Assembly: GCA_038040485.1 (NCBI GenBank)
Contig: JBBPIE010000032.1
Coordinates: 1-64,000 of the forward strand
Source of the DNA: Onstottus_B arcticum
Lineage (GTDB): Bacteria > Acidobacteriota > Blastocatellia > UBA7656
Direction: 5' to 3'
Length of the DNA stretch: 64,000 nt
Shown: in pieces, positions 1 to 8,634 of the stretch
Layout: every line of letters starts with the position of its first letter
Numbering within the stretch: position 1 is the first letter of the stretch
Program-made: the position numbers and the translations under genes
The notes under the pieces: model-generated
What the model saw: only the letters and a program-made list of their open reading frames with translations
What the model was told of the DNA's origin: nothing
The model's database searches: none

Positions 1-113
1 CCCTTTGGCACGTCAAACACGGTGAGCTTCTCGGTGCAAACAGGCCGATAGCCTCGACCGGAAATGTGCAGCCGAAGGCAAAGCAGTTGGAAGCAAAGGG
101 AGGCGTTCAGACG

Positions 114-620
114 ATGAGAGAAACCAAATCAGTCAATCAAGATGAAGCGAGATTCGAGAGAAACGAAAAAGGGCGGATCAGAATCGGGTTGACGTTGGTG
201 TTGATAGCGGCGTGTTCTGCCTTTGCGTTTCTCTCACGCGCACACAATCGCCCCTTGTCTGAGCCTGCGGCGCGAACGGCTCCACACGCAAGCCAGCCAG
301 CGCCATCGATCGTCGTGCAGGCTAAGCCTCGCGAGCTTGTAACCACGGTGAGATTCGACCTGTTTGATATGGGCATCCTCCCGCGCGAAGTCCATGTTCG
401 GCCAGGCCTGCTCGCAATCACGATCGAAGACTACTCAGGCGGTACCTCGGGAGTCGTGGTCGAACGAGAGACCGGCAACGCGCCCGAGCAGGTGGGGAGA
501 GTCGAGCGGGCAGGCGGTCACTGGCGCGGCCGCCGCGAAATCAGGCTCGGACCGGGGCGCTATCAGGTTCGGATGGCAGATCGGCCCGCCAATCGAGCCT
601 TGCTTGTAGTCGAACCGTAA
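114..620 (+). CDS. Membrane-anchored protein of unknown function
   Basis: I do not recognise the family. The 168-residue product has a basic, charged N-terminus followed by one hydrophobic segment (about residues 24-41, IGLTLVLIAACSAFAFLS) and then an exported domain. The C-terminal 90 residues are beta-rich, with alternating hydrophobic strands and the segment REVHVRPGLLAITIEDYSG, which resembles a cupredoxin-like or carboxypeptidase-regulatory sandwich; no copper ligands are evident. ATG at 114 is preferred over a GTG at 66 because GGGAGG lies about 10 bases upstream. The gene ends 42 bp before the rhs gene on the same strand, so cotranscription is likely. It may be an accessory of the rhs locus, but nothing in the sequence proves that. 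Confidence 0.6.
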   Translation: MRETKSVNQDEARFERNEKGRIRIGLTLVLIAACSAFAFLSRAHNRPLSEPAARTAPHASQPAPSIVVQAKPRELVTTVRFDLFDMGILPREVHVRPGLLAITIEDYSGGTSGVVVERETGNAPEQVGRVERAGGHWRGRREIRLGPGRYQVRMADRPANRALLVVEP

Positions 621-662
621 GATCGACTCCAACGAGATTGCAAAAAGTAAGGAGCAAGAGCA

Positions 663-1592
663 ATGACGCCGAGAAACCAACGCCAAATCAAAGCGACTCA
701 ATTTGTAACCGCACTTGTTGCAATGGTTGTTCTAAGCTTAGCTACCAGAGCTCAGGAGCAAAGCCAGTACGACCGTGGAACGCCGCCGCAGCACGCGGCC
801 GGAGTCTCTTCGATTGGAAGCTACATCTCGGCTGACATCGGCACGATCAACGTGGGGAACGGCTCATTGAACTTCAGGCTTCCTCTGGGGAACGTGGGAG
901 GCCGCGGCTTCTGGCTTCCGCTGACCTTGAACTATTCGAGCAAAATCTGGTCAGCGAGGAGGGGGACGATTTTCAATCCTGATCCCGCGCCCGGCCACCA
1001 GGAGCCAGTCGTGTGGGGGCAATACAGCGACGACCCGGCGGAGATACATAACTTCGTCGCAGGAGGCTGGACTATCGGAGCCGCGCCGTTTCTTAAGGCG
1101 CGCGGCATTGGCATCAATCCGGTAACTAATAACCAGAACGGCTGCACGGACTACCAGTGGATATTGGTTAAGCTGACGCTTGTGCTGCCCGACAAGGGTG
1201 AAATCGAGCTGCGGGACGATCAGAGAGACGGGGCCCCGCTTAGTTCCTCGGTGTTTCCCGGCACCGGCTGCAAGACGCAAGACGGCTATCGTGGCAAGCT
1301 CTGGCACTCGAAAGATGGCTCGGCCATTGTGTTCATCAACTCCAACGACAACGGAGTGGTAAACGGGGATCTCGCCGGGGTGGTGATCAGTTCGGACGGA
1401 ACACGCTACCACTTTGTGAATTCAGGCAGCTCTCCGTTTGGTTCGACGAACATCAACCATATGGCGCGATGTGACTGGGTGGAGGACCGTAACGGCAACA
1501 GGATTCAGATTGCGTACCCCGACGGCTTCCGCGTGATATATACAGATCAACTCGGACGAACTACGACTGTTGCAGATGGACGATCCTTTTGA
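663..1592 (+). CDS. Exported RHS protein, N-terminal part (frameshifted from 1570-6021)
   Basis: This is the N-terminal 309 residues of a large RHS/YD-repeat protein. It starts at ATG 663 behind a good ribosome-binding site (AAGGAG, 7 bases). The first 30 residues form a Sec signal peptide ending near TRAQEQ, so the protein is exported, unlike T6SS-delivered Rhs proteins. The rest has the NVGNGSLNFRLPLGN and WLPLTLNYSSKIW signatures typical of the start of secreted RHS shells. The reading frame stops at TGA 1590-1592, but the same protein clearly continues one frame over, with sequence reading FDPLHNPDPPFERLAVLVTLPG. One extra base, or a +1 slip at TTTT 1587-1590, joins the two. It could be a sequencing error, a real mutation or recoding; the sequence alone does not decide. 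Confidence 0.85.
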   Translation: MTPRNQRQIKATQFVTALVAMVVLSLATRAQEQSQYDRGTPPQHAAGVSSIGSYISADIGTINVGNGSLNFRLPLGNVGGRGFWLPLTLNYSSKIWSARRGTIFNPDPAPGHQEPVVWGQYSDDPAEIHNFVAGGWTIGAAPFLKARGIGINPVTNNQNGCTDYQWILVKLTLVLPDKGEIELRDDQRDGAPLSSSVFPGTGCKTQDGYRGKLWHSKDGSAIVFINSNDNGVVNGDLAGVVISSDGTRYHFVNSGSSPFGSTNINHMARCDWVEDRNGNRIQIAYPDGFRVIYTDQLGRTTTVADGRSF

Positions 1593-4500
1593 TCCGCTGC
1601 ACAACCCGGACCCTCCCTTCGAGAGGCTGGCTGTTCTAGTTACGCTTCCGGGTTCAGGCGGCGGCGTACACTACTACAAGATAAAGACCGGCACGATGAA
1701 CCTGAACTATCGGGGAAGCCCAAACCCGATCAATCCAACACTGCCAGTCTTCAACGGCGACAGCGAATTTACGCAGGTGGGCACGGCTCTGTTCACCGGA
1801 GGCACTGATGCCGGCCTCGAGCAGATCGATACCAAGGCTGTGCTTACGCAGTTGATCCTGCCTGACAACCGCTTGCTGGTGTTTAAGTACAACGAATACG
1901 GCGAGGTTGCCGAGGTGCAATTGCCGACTGGCGGCAAGGTGCAATACGACTACCAGGGAGTGGTTCTCGACACCATTGCGGGAAAAGGGCTGCCGGCTGG
2001 AAATACGCTCGGCATCGAAGCGATCGCTCCGGGCGGAGGCAACGTGAGGGCTGTAGATCGAGCTGTCGTAGCGCGGAGAACGTACGCTGACGGGTCCTCA
2101 ACCGTGGAGGGAACCTGGAGCTATGACTACAAAATCGACAAGACCCGAATGCGATGCACTTCCGCTTCGGGGACGCTGCTCGATGAATGGCATCACTTTC
2201 TGCCGACCCAGCGATTTCTAACTGGCTCAGTCACCACCGGCGTCGACGGCACCGGGTACTCGCTGTGGTCGACCGGTCTCGAGCGCCGCAGCGAGCACCG
2301 CGATACCGACGGCACAACCGTGCTTGCAGCCGGCGAGCAGGACTGGTCTCAGCGCGCCTCGGTCTCCTGGCTCGGCTTCGCGACCCAGCAGATAGCCAAC
2401 GACAACCGCGTGAACGACGAGCGAAAGATCCTCAATGACCTCAGCACGTCGCGCTCGCATATGACCTACGACCAATACAACAACCCGACTCGGGTGGACG
2501 AGTACGACTTCGACGGCTCGCTCAAGCGCTACACAACGACGAGCTACGTCACCGGCTCGCCCTATGCGGGCAGCGGCGTCAACACTCGGAACATCGTGCG
2601 GCTGCCCTTGCAGCAATCCGTCTTCGACGGCGTAACCGCGGTAGAGAAGGCCCGGACGAACTACGAGTACGACAACTACACGGCGGACGGAAACAATCAG
2701 GCGCTGACAACCTATTCGGACTTCTCGTCGATTCCAGGCCACACGACAAGCTACGACACCGTCTTTACGGCCCGGGGAAACGCGACCCTCGTGGCGCGAA
2801 TGGTGGATGCTTCGACTTCGATCGCAAGCTATGCGCGCTACGACGTGCTGGGAAATGTCGTCTCCGCGAAAGACCCGCGCGGCAATGTGGCATCGATAGA
2901 CTACCTTGATGACTTTGGCGGGGGAGCGAGTCCCGGATTCAACACCGGCGGCCACAGCACCTACGCGCTGCCTACCAGAATAACAAGCCCACCGCCCAAT
3001 CCCGGTGAAGCTCAGCACATAGCTTTCAGCCAGTATGACTATTCGACAGGGCTGATGACCGGTTTCAAAGATCGAAACGGAATAATCGCCCAGACCATCT
3101 ACAACGATCCGTTCGACCGCCCGAAACAGATCAAAGTAGCTTTGGGCACGCCTTTCGAGAATCACACTGCGATGTACTACGCCGGTTTGAATCCGCTGAC
3201 GGTGTTCGGCGTGACTCTGATCAACAACGACGTGCTGACCGCCAAAGACCAGAGCGGACTTGATGATGGCAATCTTCGAAGCTGGACAAAGACGGACGGC
3301 TTCGGGCGAACGCTGGACTCCTTCGCACGCGACCCGCAAGGCGACGTCAGAACGACGGCCTCATATGACGGACTGGGGCGCGCAAAGCGTGTGACAAACC
3401 CTTACCGCACTACGAGCGACCCGACGTATGGATATACGGACACGACATTCGATATGCTCGGGCGAGTGACCAGGGTCGAGACTTTCAGTGGAAGCGGAGT
3501 CTCAACGGGCGGGGTGACGACTGCTTATTCAGGTGCTCAGGTGACGGTGACGGATCAAGCGTTGAAAGTGAGGCGCAGTGTCACAGACGGGCTTGGCCGG
3601 CTGAAGCAAGTGATCGAAGACCCGAATGTGCTGGCCTATTCCACCACCTATGCGTACGACGCTTTGGATGATCTCACCGGCGTCACCCAGGGCGTGCAGA
3701 CTCGAACGTTCGCTTATGACCGATTGAAGCGACTGACTCAGGCGTTCAATCCTGAAAGCGGGACCATTAACTACACCTACGACGCGAACTCGAATCTTGA
3801 GACGAAGCAAGATGCGCGGCTTATCACGACGACGTATGCTCATGACGCATTGAACCGAGTGAAGAGCCGGACGTACACGAACGATCCGCAGAACACGCCT
3901 GCGGTCTTCTACAAGTACGACGCGCAGACGCTACCGACCGGATTCCCGGCGGCGTTCAATCGAGGCTTTTCGACCGGCAGACTCGTCGCGACGACTCACG
4001 GGACGAGCACAAGCAGCGCGGGCAACTACACGGGCTATGACCCGCTTGGCCGAGTGACGTCGAGCTACCAGCAGACTGAGTCTCAGAACTACGGCTTCGG
4101 CTACGGCTATAATCTCGCGGGCGCGATGACCAGCGAGACTTATCCGTCCCTGCGCCAGATCACAACCAGTTACGACGCCGCCGGAAGGATAAGCACGTCC
4201 AATGGACAGAAGAGCGGCGAGCCAAACAAAACCTATGCTTCGCAGTTCAGCTACGCGGCGCACGGCGCGGTCAAGTCCCTGCAGCTTGGCAACAGCAAGT
4301 GGGAGCACACGAATTTCAACGCCAGACTGCAACCTTTGCAGATCGGACTTGGGACATCGGCCAGCAATTCGAGCACCCTGCAGTTGGACTACACATATGG
4401 CTCGACAAACAACAACGGCAACGTACTGAGTCAGACGATCACGATAGGAGCGGGGACTCCGACGCCGACCACGATCGGTCAGAACTACGGCTATGACGCA

Positions 4501-6021
4501 TTGAACCGGCTTGCAAGCGCGGCCGAGACAGGCGCGTGGGGTCAGACTTACGACTTCGACCGGTACGGAAATCGAGCGATTCGGATCGGTTCATACATGC
4601 CGCAGCCACAGCTCACACCGCAGTCATCGACACCGACGGACTTCTCGGCGTTCAATCAGATCACAAACAGGATCGCGCTTTCGGGGTTTGACTATGACGC
4701 GGCGGGCAATCTGACGAGGGATCCGACTACGGCTGTTGCTAACGCGATGATCTACGACGGAGAGAATCGTCAGGTGAGCTACACGAAGGCCGGAGTGACC
4801 ACGACGTATGTGTATGACGGAGACGGTCACCGAGTGAAGAAGCTAGACAGCACGGGGACGATCGTCTTTGTGTATAATGCTGGCGGCCAGTTGATAGCTG
4901 AATATCACAGCGACCCGGTGCCTCCCGCAGCAGGAGGAGGAGGCACGAGTTATTTGACAACCGATCATCTCGGAAGCACTCGGGTGGTGACGAAGCAAGA
5001 CGGAACGGTTAAGTCTCGCTACGACTACTTGCCGTTTGGGGAAGAGTTGGGAGCCACAATCGGCCAACGCACCGCGGAGATGGGCTACAGTGCGGCGGAT
5101 AGCACAAAGCAGAAGTTCACCCAAAAAGAAAGAGACAATGAGTCAGGCCTCGATTACTTCCTTGCGAGGTATTACTCGTCGGCGCAAGGAAGGTTCACGA
5201 GTTCAGACCCGCTACTCTCATCCGCCACAGTTTATGATCCACAAACATGGAATCGCTACTCCTACACCCTGAACAACCCGCTGAAGTATATTGATCCCTT
5301 CGGACTGTATGTGTGGGATGCTTCTTTGGGGGGCTCCGCCACCGACGAAGAGCTTAAGAAGCAAAAAGATGGCAAAGCAATCGTTGGACGGCGGGATGCG
5401 ATTAGAAATGCTCTCGCCAAAGCAACGGAGGCGGGAACAAGCAAATCCCTTAACGAAGAACAACGGGCAGCAGTACAAAGGGCCGTTCAGTCATATGGAA
5501 CGGAGGGTCAGGCAAACGGGGTCGCGGTAGGAGTAGGGAAAGTCGAGGGCGGAGCGGTTGCAGAGACAAGCGCTAACCCAGTAGTGAATAGCGGGGCTTT
5601 TCTTACAAGCGACAGCGCAGGCAACGTAACCGCGAACGTTCTGGTTACCTTCAAGGCGGGCTTGACCCCTGATGCTAACGATGTGGCGCATGAAGGGACT
5701 CACGTGGCGGACAGGCAAGCTCTAGCATCGGCGGCCAACGCGGGAGCAGGCGACTCAGTCTTTGACAATCCTTCTCTAAACCTCACTCGATACGCAACCG
5801 AGTCGAGGGCATATCGAGTTAGCTCCTACGTTGCTCAATCGCTTGGCTTACCAAACTATAATATCTCGGGTTATGAGATATGGAATTCAGGTTGGAGCGC
5901 GTCGGAGCGACAGACTAAGATGGCGTCTGGAATCAACAACCTGCTCAAGAGCAGCAAGTCCTACAAGGTAGCGGCTGACAACCCTGGACCCAAGCTTATA
6001 GAGTTCAAGAAGAAACAATGA
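1570..6021 (+). CDS. RHS/YD-repeat protein with C-terminal metallopeptidase-like toxin domain
   Basis: This is the continuation of the exported RHS protein begun at 663. It carries dozens of YD repeats (for example YDANSNLETKQDAR, YDALNRVKSR, YDGDGHRVKK) that in the family wrap into a hollow beta shell. The conserved core ends with RYYSSAQGRFTSSDPL and NNPLKYIDPFG near residue 1245, the usual junction with a variable tip. The 235-residue tip contains HEGTH at residue 1374 and a later Glu in TESRAY, the ligand pattern of a gluzincin zinc peptidase, so a secreted protease toxin is likely. Its stop overlaps the next gene by ATGA. The tip is inferred to be a polymorphic toxin from family architecture; the TTG at 1570 is not a credible native start. 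Confidence 0.85.
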   Translation: MQMDDPFDPLHNPDPPFERLAVLVTLPGSGGGVHYYKIKTGTMNLNYRGSPNPINPTLPVFNGDSEFTQVGTALFTGGTDAGLEQIDTKAVLTQLILPDNRLLVFKYNEYGEVAEVQLPTGGKVQYDYQGVVLDTIAGKGLPAGNTLGIEAIAPGGGNVRAVDRAVVARRTYADGSSTVEGTWSYDYKIDKTRMRCTSASGTLLDEWHHFLPTQRFLTGSVTTGVDGTGYSLWSTGLERRSEHRDTDGTTVLAAGEQDWSQRASVSWLGFATQQIANDNRVNDERKILNDLSTSRSHMTYDQYNNPTRVDEYDFDGSLKRYTTTSYVTGSPYAGSGVNTRNIVRLPLQQSVFDGVTAVEKARTNYEYDNYTADGNNQALTTYSDFSSIPGHTTSYDTVFTARGNATLVARMVDASTSIASYARYDVLGNVVSAKDPRGNVASIDYLDDFGGGASPGFNTGGHSTYALPTRITSPPPNPGEAQHIAFSQYDYSTGLMTGFKDRNGIIAQTIYNDPFDRPKQIKVALGTPFENHTAMYYAGLNPLTVFGVTLINNDVLTAKDQSGLDDGNLRSWTKTDGFGRTLDSFARDPQGDVRTTASYDGLGRAKRVTNPYRTTSDPTYGYTDTTFDMLGRVTRVETFSGSGVSTGGVTTAYSGAQVTVTDQALKVRRSVTDGLGRLKQVIEDPNVLAYSTTYAYDALDDLTGVTQGVQTRTFAYDRLKRLTQAFNPESGTINYTYDANSNLETKQDARLITTTYAHDALNRVKSRTYTNDPQNTPAVFYKYDAQTLPTGFPAAFNRGFSTGRLVATTHGTSTSSAGNYTGYDPLGRVTSSYQQTESQNYGFGYGYNLAGAMTSETYPSLRQITTSYDAAGRISTSNGQKSGEPNKTYASQFSYAAHGAVKSLQLGNSKWEHTNFNARLQPLQIGLGTSASNSSTLQLDYTYGSTNNNGNVLSQTITIGAGTPTPTTIGQNYGYDALNRLASAAETGAWGQTYDFDRYGNRAIRIGSYMPQPQLTPQSSTPTDFSAFNQITNRIALSGFDYDAAGNLTRDPTTAVANAMIYDGENRQVSYTKAGVTTTYVYDGDGHRVKKLDSTGTIVFVYNAGGQLIAEYHSDPVPPAAGGGGTSYLTTDHLGSTRVVTKQDGTVKSRYDYLPFGEELGATIGQRTAEMGYSAADSTKQKFTQKERDNESGLDYFLARYYSSAQGRFTSSDPLLSSATVYDPQTWNRYSYTLNNPLKYIDPFGLYVWDASLGGSATDEELKKQKDGKAIVGRRDAIRNALAKATEAGTSKSLNEEQRAAVQRAVQSYGTEGQANGVAVGVGKVEGGAVAETSANPVVNSGAFLTSDSAGNVTANVLVTFKAGLTPDANDVAHEGTHVADRQALASAANAGAGDSVFDNPSLNLTRYATESRAYRVSSYVAQSLGLPNYNISGYEIWNSGWSASERQTKMASGINNLLKSSKSYKVAADNPGPKLIEFKKKQ
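1584..1593 (+). other. Frameshift site TCC TTT TGA T in the rhs gene
   Basis: The upstream frame reads TCC TTT TGA. A one-base forward slip of the Phe codon places UUU on UUU again and the next codon becomes GAT, restoring a continuous RHS protein. The geometry (slippery P-site codon followed by UGA) resembles the prfB recoding site, but no strong Shine-Dalgarno-like stimulator is seen just upstream. A homopolymer error of one T explains the data equally well. Confidence 0.6.
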
Positions 6022-6509
6022 GGCGTTTATCATCCAGCTTAGGTATCGCTGCGATTCTTATTGCCCTTGCACCTGTGCCTTGTGAAGTCGTGCTGCCGCA
6101 CGTCGGCGCGCTGACCGAGGAGGTGTACGTATTAGAAGCTGCCGCACCCAGCTATCCCGCATTGGCAGCAGCGGCGAATGTGAGTGGAACAGTAACTGTG
6201 CAAACCCACATCACTCAAGCCGGCGTTGTCGATAACGTCAAGACAGTAGAGGGACACGCACTGCTCCGTGCTGAAGCGGAGACCGCCGCTAGACGGTGGA
6301 AGTTTCAATCCAAGGGCGTGACGATTCTGCGCCTTCAGTTTGTGTTCAGCTTATTGCCCAGCCAGACCTCTCGACAGCAGTTGTTGACGATCTTCAGACC
6401 GCCTTACGAAGTCGAAGTTAAACAATCAATGCCAGAATCCATAGTGACTTCTGACCCGAAGGGTTATGTCAAACGTGGCTCCCGCAGAACAAGAAAGCCC
6501 GAGCTCTGA
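6018..6509 (+). CDS. Exported TonB C-terminal-domain protein, possible immunity partner
   Basis: The 163-residue product has an N-terminal signal peptide (MRRLSSSLGIAAILIALAPV) and then a compact TonB_C-like domain, seen as YPALAAAANVSGTVTVQTHI followed by an Ala-rich helix and the ending AARRWKF. The long proline-rich spacer of true TonB proteins is absent, so it is probably not an energy transducer. Its ATG overlaps the rhs stop codon (ATGA at 6018-6021), which implies translational coupling. In polymorphic toxin loci the gene directly after the toxin tip usually encodes immunity, and an exported toxin needs an exported partner. An immunity role is therefore plausible inference; a small TonB_C protein without toxin linkage remains possible. 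Confidence 0.7.
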   Translation: MRRLSSSLGIAAILIALAPVPCEVVLPHVGALTEEVYVLEAAAPSYPALAAAANVSGTVTVQTHITQAGVVDNVKTVEGHALLRAEAETAARRWKFQSKGVTILRLQFVFSLLPSQTSRQQLLTIFRPPYEVEVKQSMPESIVTSDPKGYVKRGSRRTRKPEL

Positions 6510-6602
6510 AGTCATATTAAAGTCATTACGCGAGCAGCGTAGCGCGTGAGCAAAGCGAGCGCGTGCTGCGACGCCCAGCGCCAGCCCTCTGGGGGGCGTC
6601 GG

Positions 6603-6686
6603 CGCAAGGCGGGCCAACCGGAGCGCGCGGCGGCGGTGTAGTTTCCGCCGCAAGCGCGAGGAAGATATCGGGGCGTACGATAACGA
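6603..6686 (+). repeat. Direct repeat H, copy 1 (left of orphan rhs module)
   Basis: About 84 bp, nearly identical and in the same orientation as 8442-8525. Shared blocks include ACCGGAGCGCGCGGCG, GTTTCCGCCGCAAGCGCGAG and GGGCGTACGA. The two copies bracket the orphan rhs tip and its partner gene. Confidence 0.75.
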
Positions 6687-6710
6687 GTATTATGTTGTCG
6701 TGCAGCGCAA

Positions 6711-6736
6711 GTGCCACTGGCTTTTTTTAGTGGCAC
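6711..6736. repeat. Hairpin GTGCCACT/AGTGGCAC with poly-T loop
   Basis: Perfect 8-bp stem around a 10-base loop rich in T, just upstream of the orphan rhs fragment. It may be a repeat-derived hairpin or part of an old terminator; no T tract follows the stem on either strand. Confidence 0.4.
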
Positions 6737-6741
6737 GCGCG

Positions 6742-6850
6742 CGCTTGAAGCGCTTGAAGCAGGCGACCAATCCCGAGAGCGGAACGGTTAACTACACCTA
6801 CGACGCGAACTCGAACCTTGAGACCAAACAGGACGCGCGCTCCATCTCGA
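6742..6850 (+). pseudogene. Orphan rhs core fragment
   Basis: This short fragment encodes RLKRLKQATNPESG then NYTYDANSNLETKQDAR, almost identical to the main rhs gene at about 3721-3834. It has no start of its own and is out of frame with the toxin tip that follows at 6846-7520, so the module is not expressed as a fused RHS protein as it stands. Such short stretches of core homology ahead of a displaced tip are the known substrate for recombination that swaps tips in rhs loci. Here the fragment comes from the middle of the shell and not from the very end, which suggests a deletion. Confidence 0.75.
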
Positions 6851-6866
6851 CGACGTCAACAATCCT

Positions 6867-7520
6867 TTGCTGTACATCGATCCCAGCGGGGAAGAAATAC
6901 TCATAAATGGCGGGACTGATGAGCAACAGGAGGCTGTAAGAAATGCAATCGCGAGACTGCGGGATCAATCGCCGCTTGCTGATCAGGCATACGCCCGGTT
7001 TGATGGAACCGGTCCCGATGCACCGAACCTAAATATCACGATTTTGGCGGATACGGACTTCGAGGGTCAGATAACAAGCAACATCGACAAGTCCAAGGCA
7101 CGAGGCCTAACCGAGAGCGGAGGAATAACCGTCGACAAAGCCAACACTGCAAATCCAACTTTCATCGTAAACGTGAATGTCTCGCTTCGGTCCAGCGCTA
7201 TCAAGCTTAGTGACGACCAGCGCGACTCTAGGAACAACTCAGAGAGCCGCACAGAAGCGATACTCAGTCACGAGGTAGGCGGGCATGGTGTGGACCTTAG
7301 CAGGAATCCTCGCGAGTTTCAGGCCAACATCACGAGGGACAAAGACTTACCATACCTGCAGCGAGCTAACGAGCGATCCGCTAACGCTGCATCTCACCGG
7401 ATCGTTATGCAGCGATTGTTTGGTGGCCAAGTCAAGACATCTGAAGTCTGGGCTTCACTGGCTGAATTAGGTCGTAAAGGGAGGCGAAGTGATACTAGTT
7501 GTATTGCTCCTCATTCTTGA
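6867..7520 (+). CDS. Orphan RHS C-terminal tip, metallopeptidase-like (HEVGGH)
   Basis: The frame is open from 6822 and reads VNNPLLYIDPSGEE just before the tip, which is the standard RHS core/tip junction. The tip of about 200 residues carries HEVGGH at residue 135 from the TTG at 6867 and a later Glu in NERSAN. This parallels HEGTH and TESRAY in the main tip, although the His spacing is one residue longer than the classic HExxH. There is no convincing start codon or ribosome-binding site, so it is probably a silent, displaced toxin module. It overlaps the next gene by 32 bp. The metallopeptidase call rests on the His/Glu pattern alone. Confidence 0.6.
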   Translation: MLYIDPSGEEILINGGTDEQQEAVRNAIARLRDQSPLADQAYARFDGTGPDAPNLNITILADTDFEGQITSNIDKSKARGLTESGGITVDKANTANPTFIVNVNVSLRSSAIKLSDDQRDSRNNSESRTEAILSHEVGGHGVDLSRNPREFQANITRDKDLPYLQRANERSANAASHRIVMQRLFGGQVKTSEVWASLAELGRKGRRSDTSCIAPHS

Positions 7521-8262
7521 GATGGGACTGCAGGCTGCGCCGATCGCAGGCAAAATGCCGCAACTGAAAGGCCGGATCAAGAGCGTGTTTGCTGAGCGAG
7601 CGACCCCCAATTCGAGATCGAGAGAAGACGAGGGCGCGCGAGGGCCGTGGTATCGGGAAACGTATGACGATCGCGGTAGATTAGCTGAGTTGATCGTTTT
7701 CAATGAGAATGGGTTGGTCAACAACACCTGGATATACACCTATGCCGACGATGGTCGGCTGACCCAAAGGGAAGTATATGATTCCAATGACTTGCTCAAA
7801 TGGCGCGAGGTTAGCGCGTACGATGAAAAAGGCACCCTGCTTGAAGTTCGCCTGTTTGGGCCGAACGGCCTGAGTACCGCTAAGTACTTTTTCAAGTATG
7901 ACAACATGGGTAGAAAGACTGAGAGCGTCAGGTCCGAGACGAACGGCCGTGAGTACACAAACGAGTCCTACAAGTATGATTCGAAGGGACAAATAGGCGA
8001 AGAGCTCTTATTCGCGGCTCCCGGCCTACTGGACTTTAGACTTGAATACACGTATGACCAGGACGGTAACGTTAAGTCAAAACTAGTGTACTCTGGTAAC
8101 GGCTCCTTGGAACACCGTTGGACCTATAAGTACAAGTACGATTCGCGCGGCAACTGGGTCGAGCAAGCCGGAACCGATAGACAGGAGGCGAGGTCTCGCG
8201 ATTCATCACCAGAGGTTTACGAGACAATATACCGGCGCATTGTGTATCAGGATGTGAAGTAG
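7489..8262 (+). CDS. Exported YD-like repeat protein, candidate immunity to orphan tip
   Basis: The 257-residue product starts at GTG 7489 with GGGAGG 4 bases upstream. A hydrophobic N-terminus (VILVVLLLILEMGLQAAPIA) looks like a signal peptide. The rest is built from about seven repeats of roughly 22 residues with the pattern Y-x-YD-x-x-G-R/K/N, for example RETYDDRGRLAELIVF, YKYDSKGQIGEELLF and YTYDQDGNVKSK. These resemble RHS/YD repeats but here form a small stand-alone exported protein. Its position immediately after, and overlapping, the orphan toxin tip suggests it is the partner or immunity gene of that tip. I cannot name the family more precisely, and a structural role is possible. Confidence 0.65.
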   Translation: MILVVLLLILEMGLQAAPIAGKMPQLKGRIKSVFAERATPNSRSREDEGARGPWYRETYDDRGRLAELIVFNENGLVNNTWIYTYADDGRLTQREVYDSNDLLKWREVSAYDEKGTLLEVRLFGPNGLSTAKYFFKYDNMGRKTESVRSETNGREYTNESYKYDSKGQIGEELLFAAPGLLDFRLEYTYDQDGNVKSKLVYSGNGSLEHRWTYKYKYDSRGNWVEQAGTDRQEARSRDSSPEVYETIYRRIVYQDVK

Positions 8263-8634
8263 ACGTGATCTGAGTTCTGATTTGGGCCGGTCCTGCAAAG
8301 CCCTGCGATCCTTGAACCTTCGTCTCTGAAACTTACCTACGTGACGGTGACTCCTATAGCCCATTGTGGGCGAAGGTCCCTGACGGCCGCTCGGCTCTAG
8401 AGAAAGCCGCGAAGCAACAACCTTCCGGCGACCGGAGTGGCGCGCAAGGGGGTGGGGAACCGGAGCGCGCGGCGCGTTGCAGTTTCCGCCGCAAGCGCGA
8501 GGAAGGTATCAGGGCGTACGAGAACGCGCATCATACGGGTGACGGGCTGCTTCGCGAGGCAGCCCAATCTCACCGAATCACGCGCATTCCGCGTGAAAGG
8601 AATTGGTGGCGCCTGAAAGAGGCGTGCCTGCGGC
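8263..8634. other. Intergenic region with repeat H copy 2
   Basis: No gene is supported here. The open frames in this stretch are short, unlike known proteins, and are covered in part by the repeat at 8442-8525. It lies between the convergent rhs-locus partner gene and the minus-strand glycosyltransferase operon. No clear terminator is visible. Confidence 0.5.
8442..8525 (+). repeat. Direct repeat H, copy 2 (right of orphan rhs module)
   Basis: Matches 6603-6686 over about 84 bp with a few substitutions and one-base shifts. Together the copies flank a 1.75-kb segment holding the rhs fragment, the orphan tip and its partner. Confidence 0.75.

Noticed and set aside
2227..3339. A 370-codon minus-strand frame opposite the rhs gene
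   Set aside because: It is the antisense of YD repeats, with no start signal and a composition of Arg/Val/His repeats; the plus-strand protein is clearly real.
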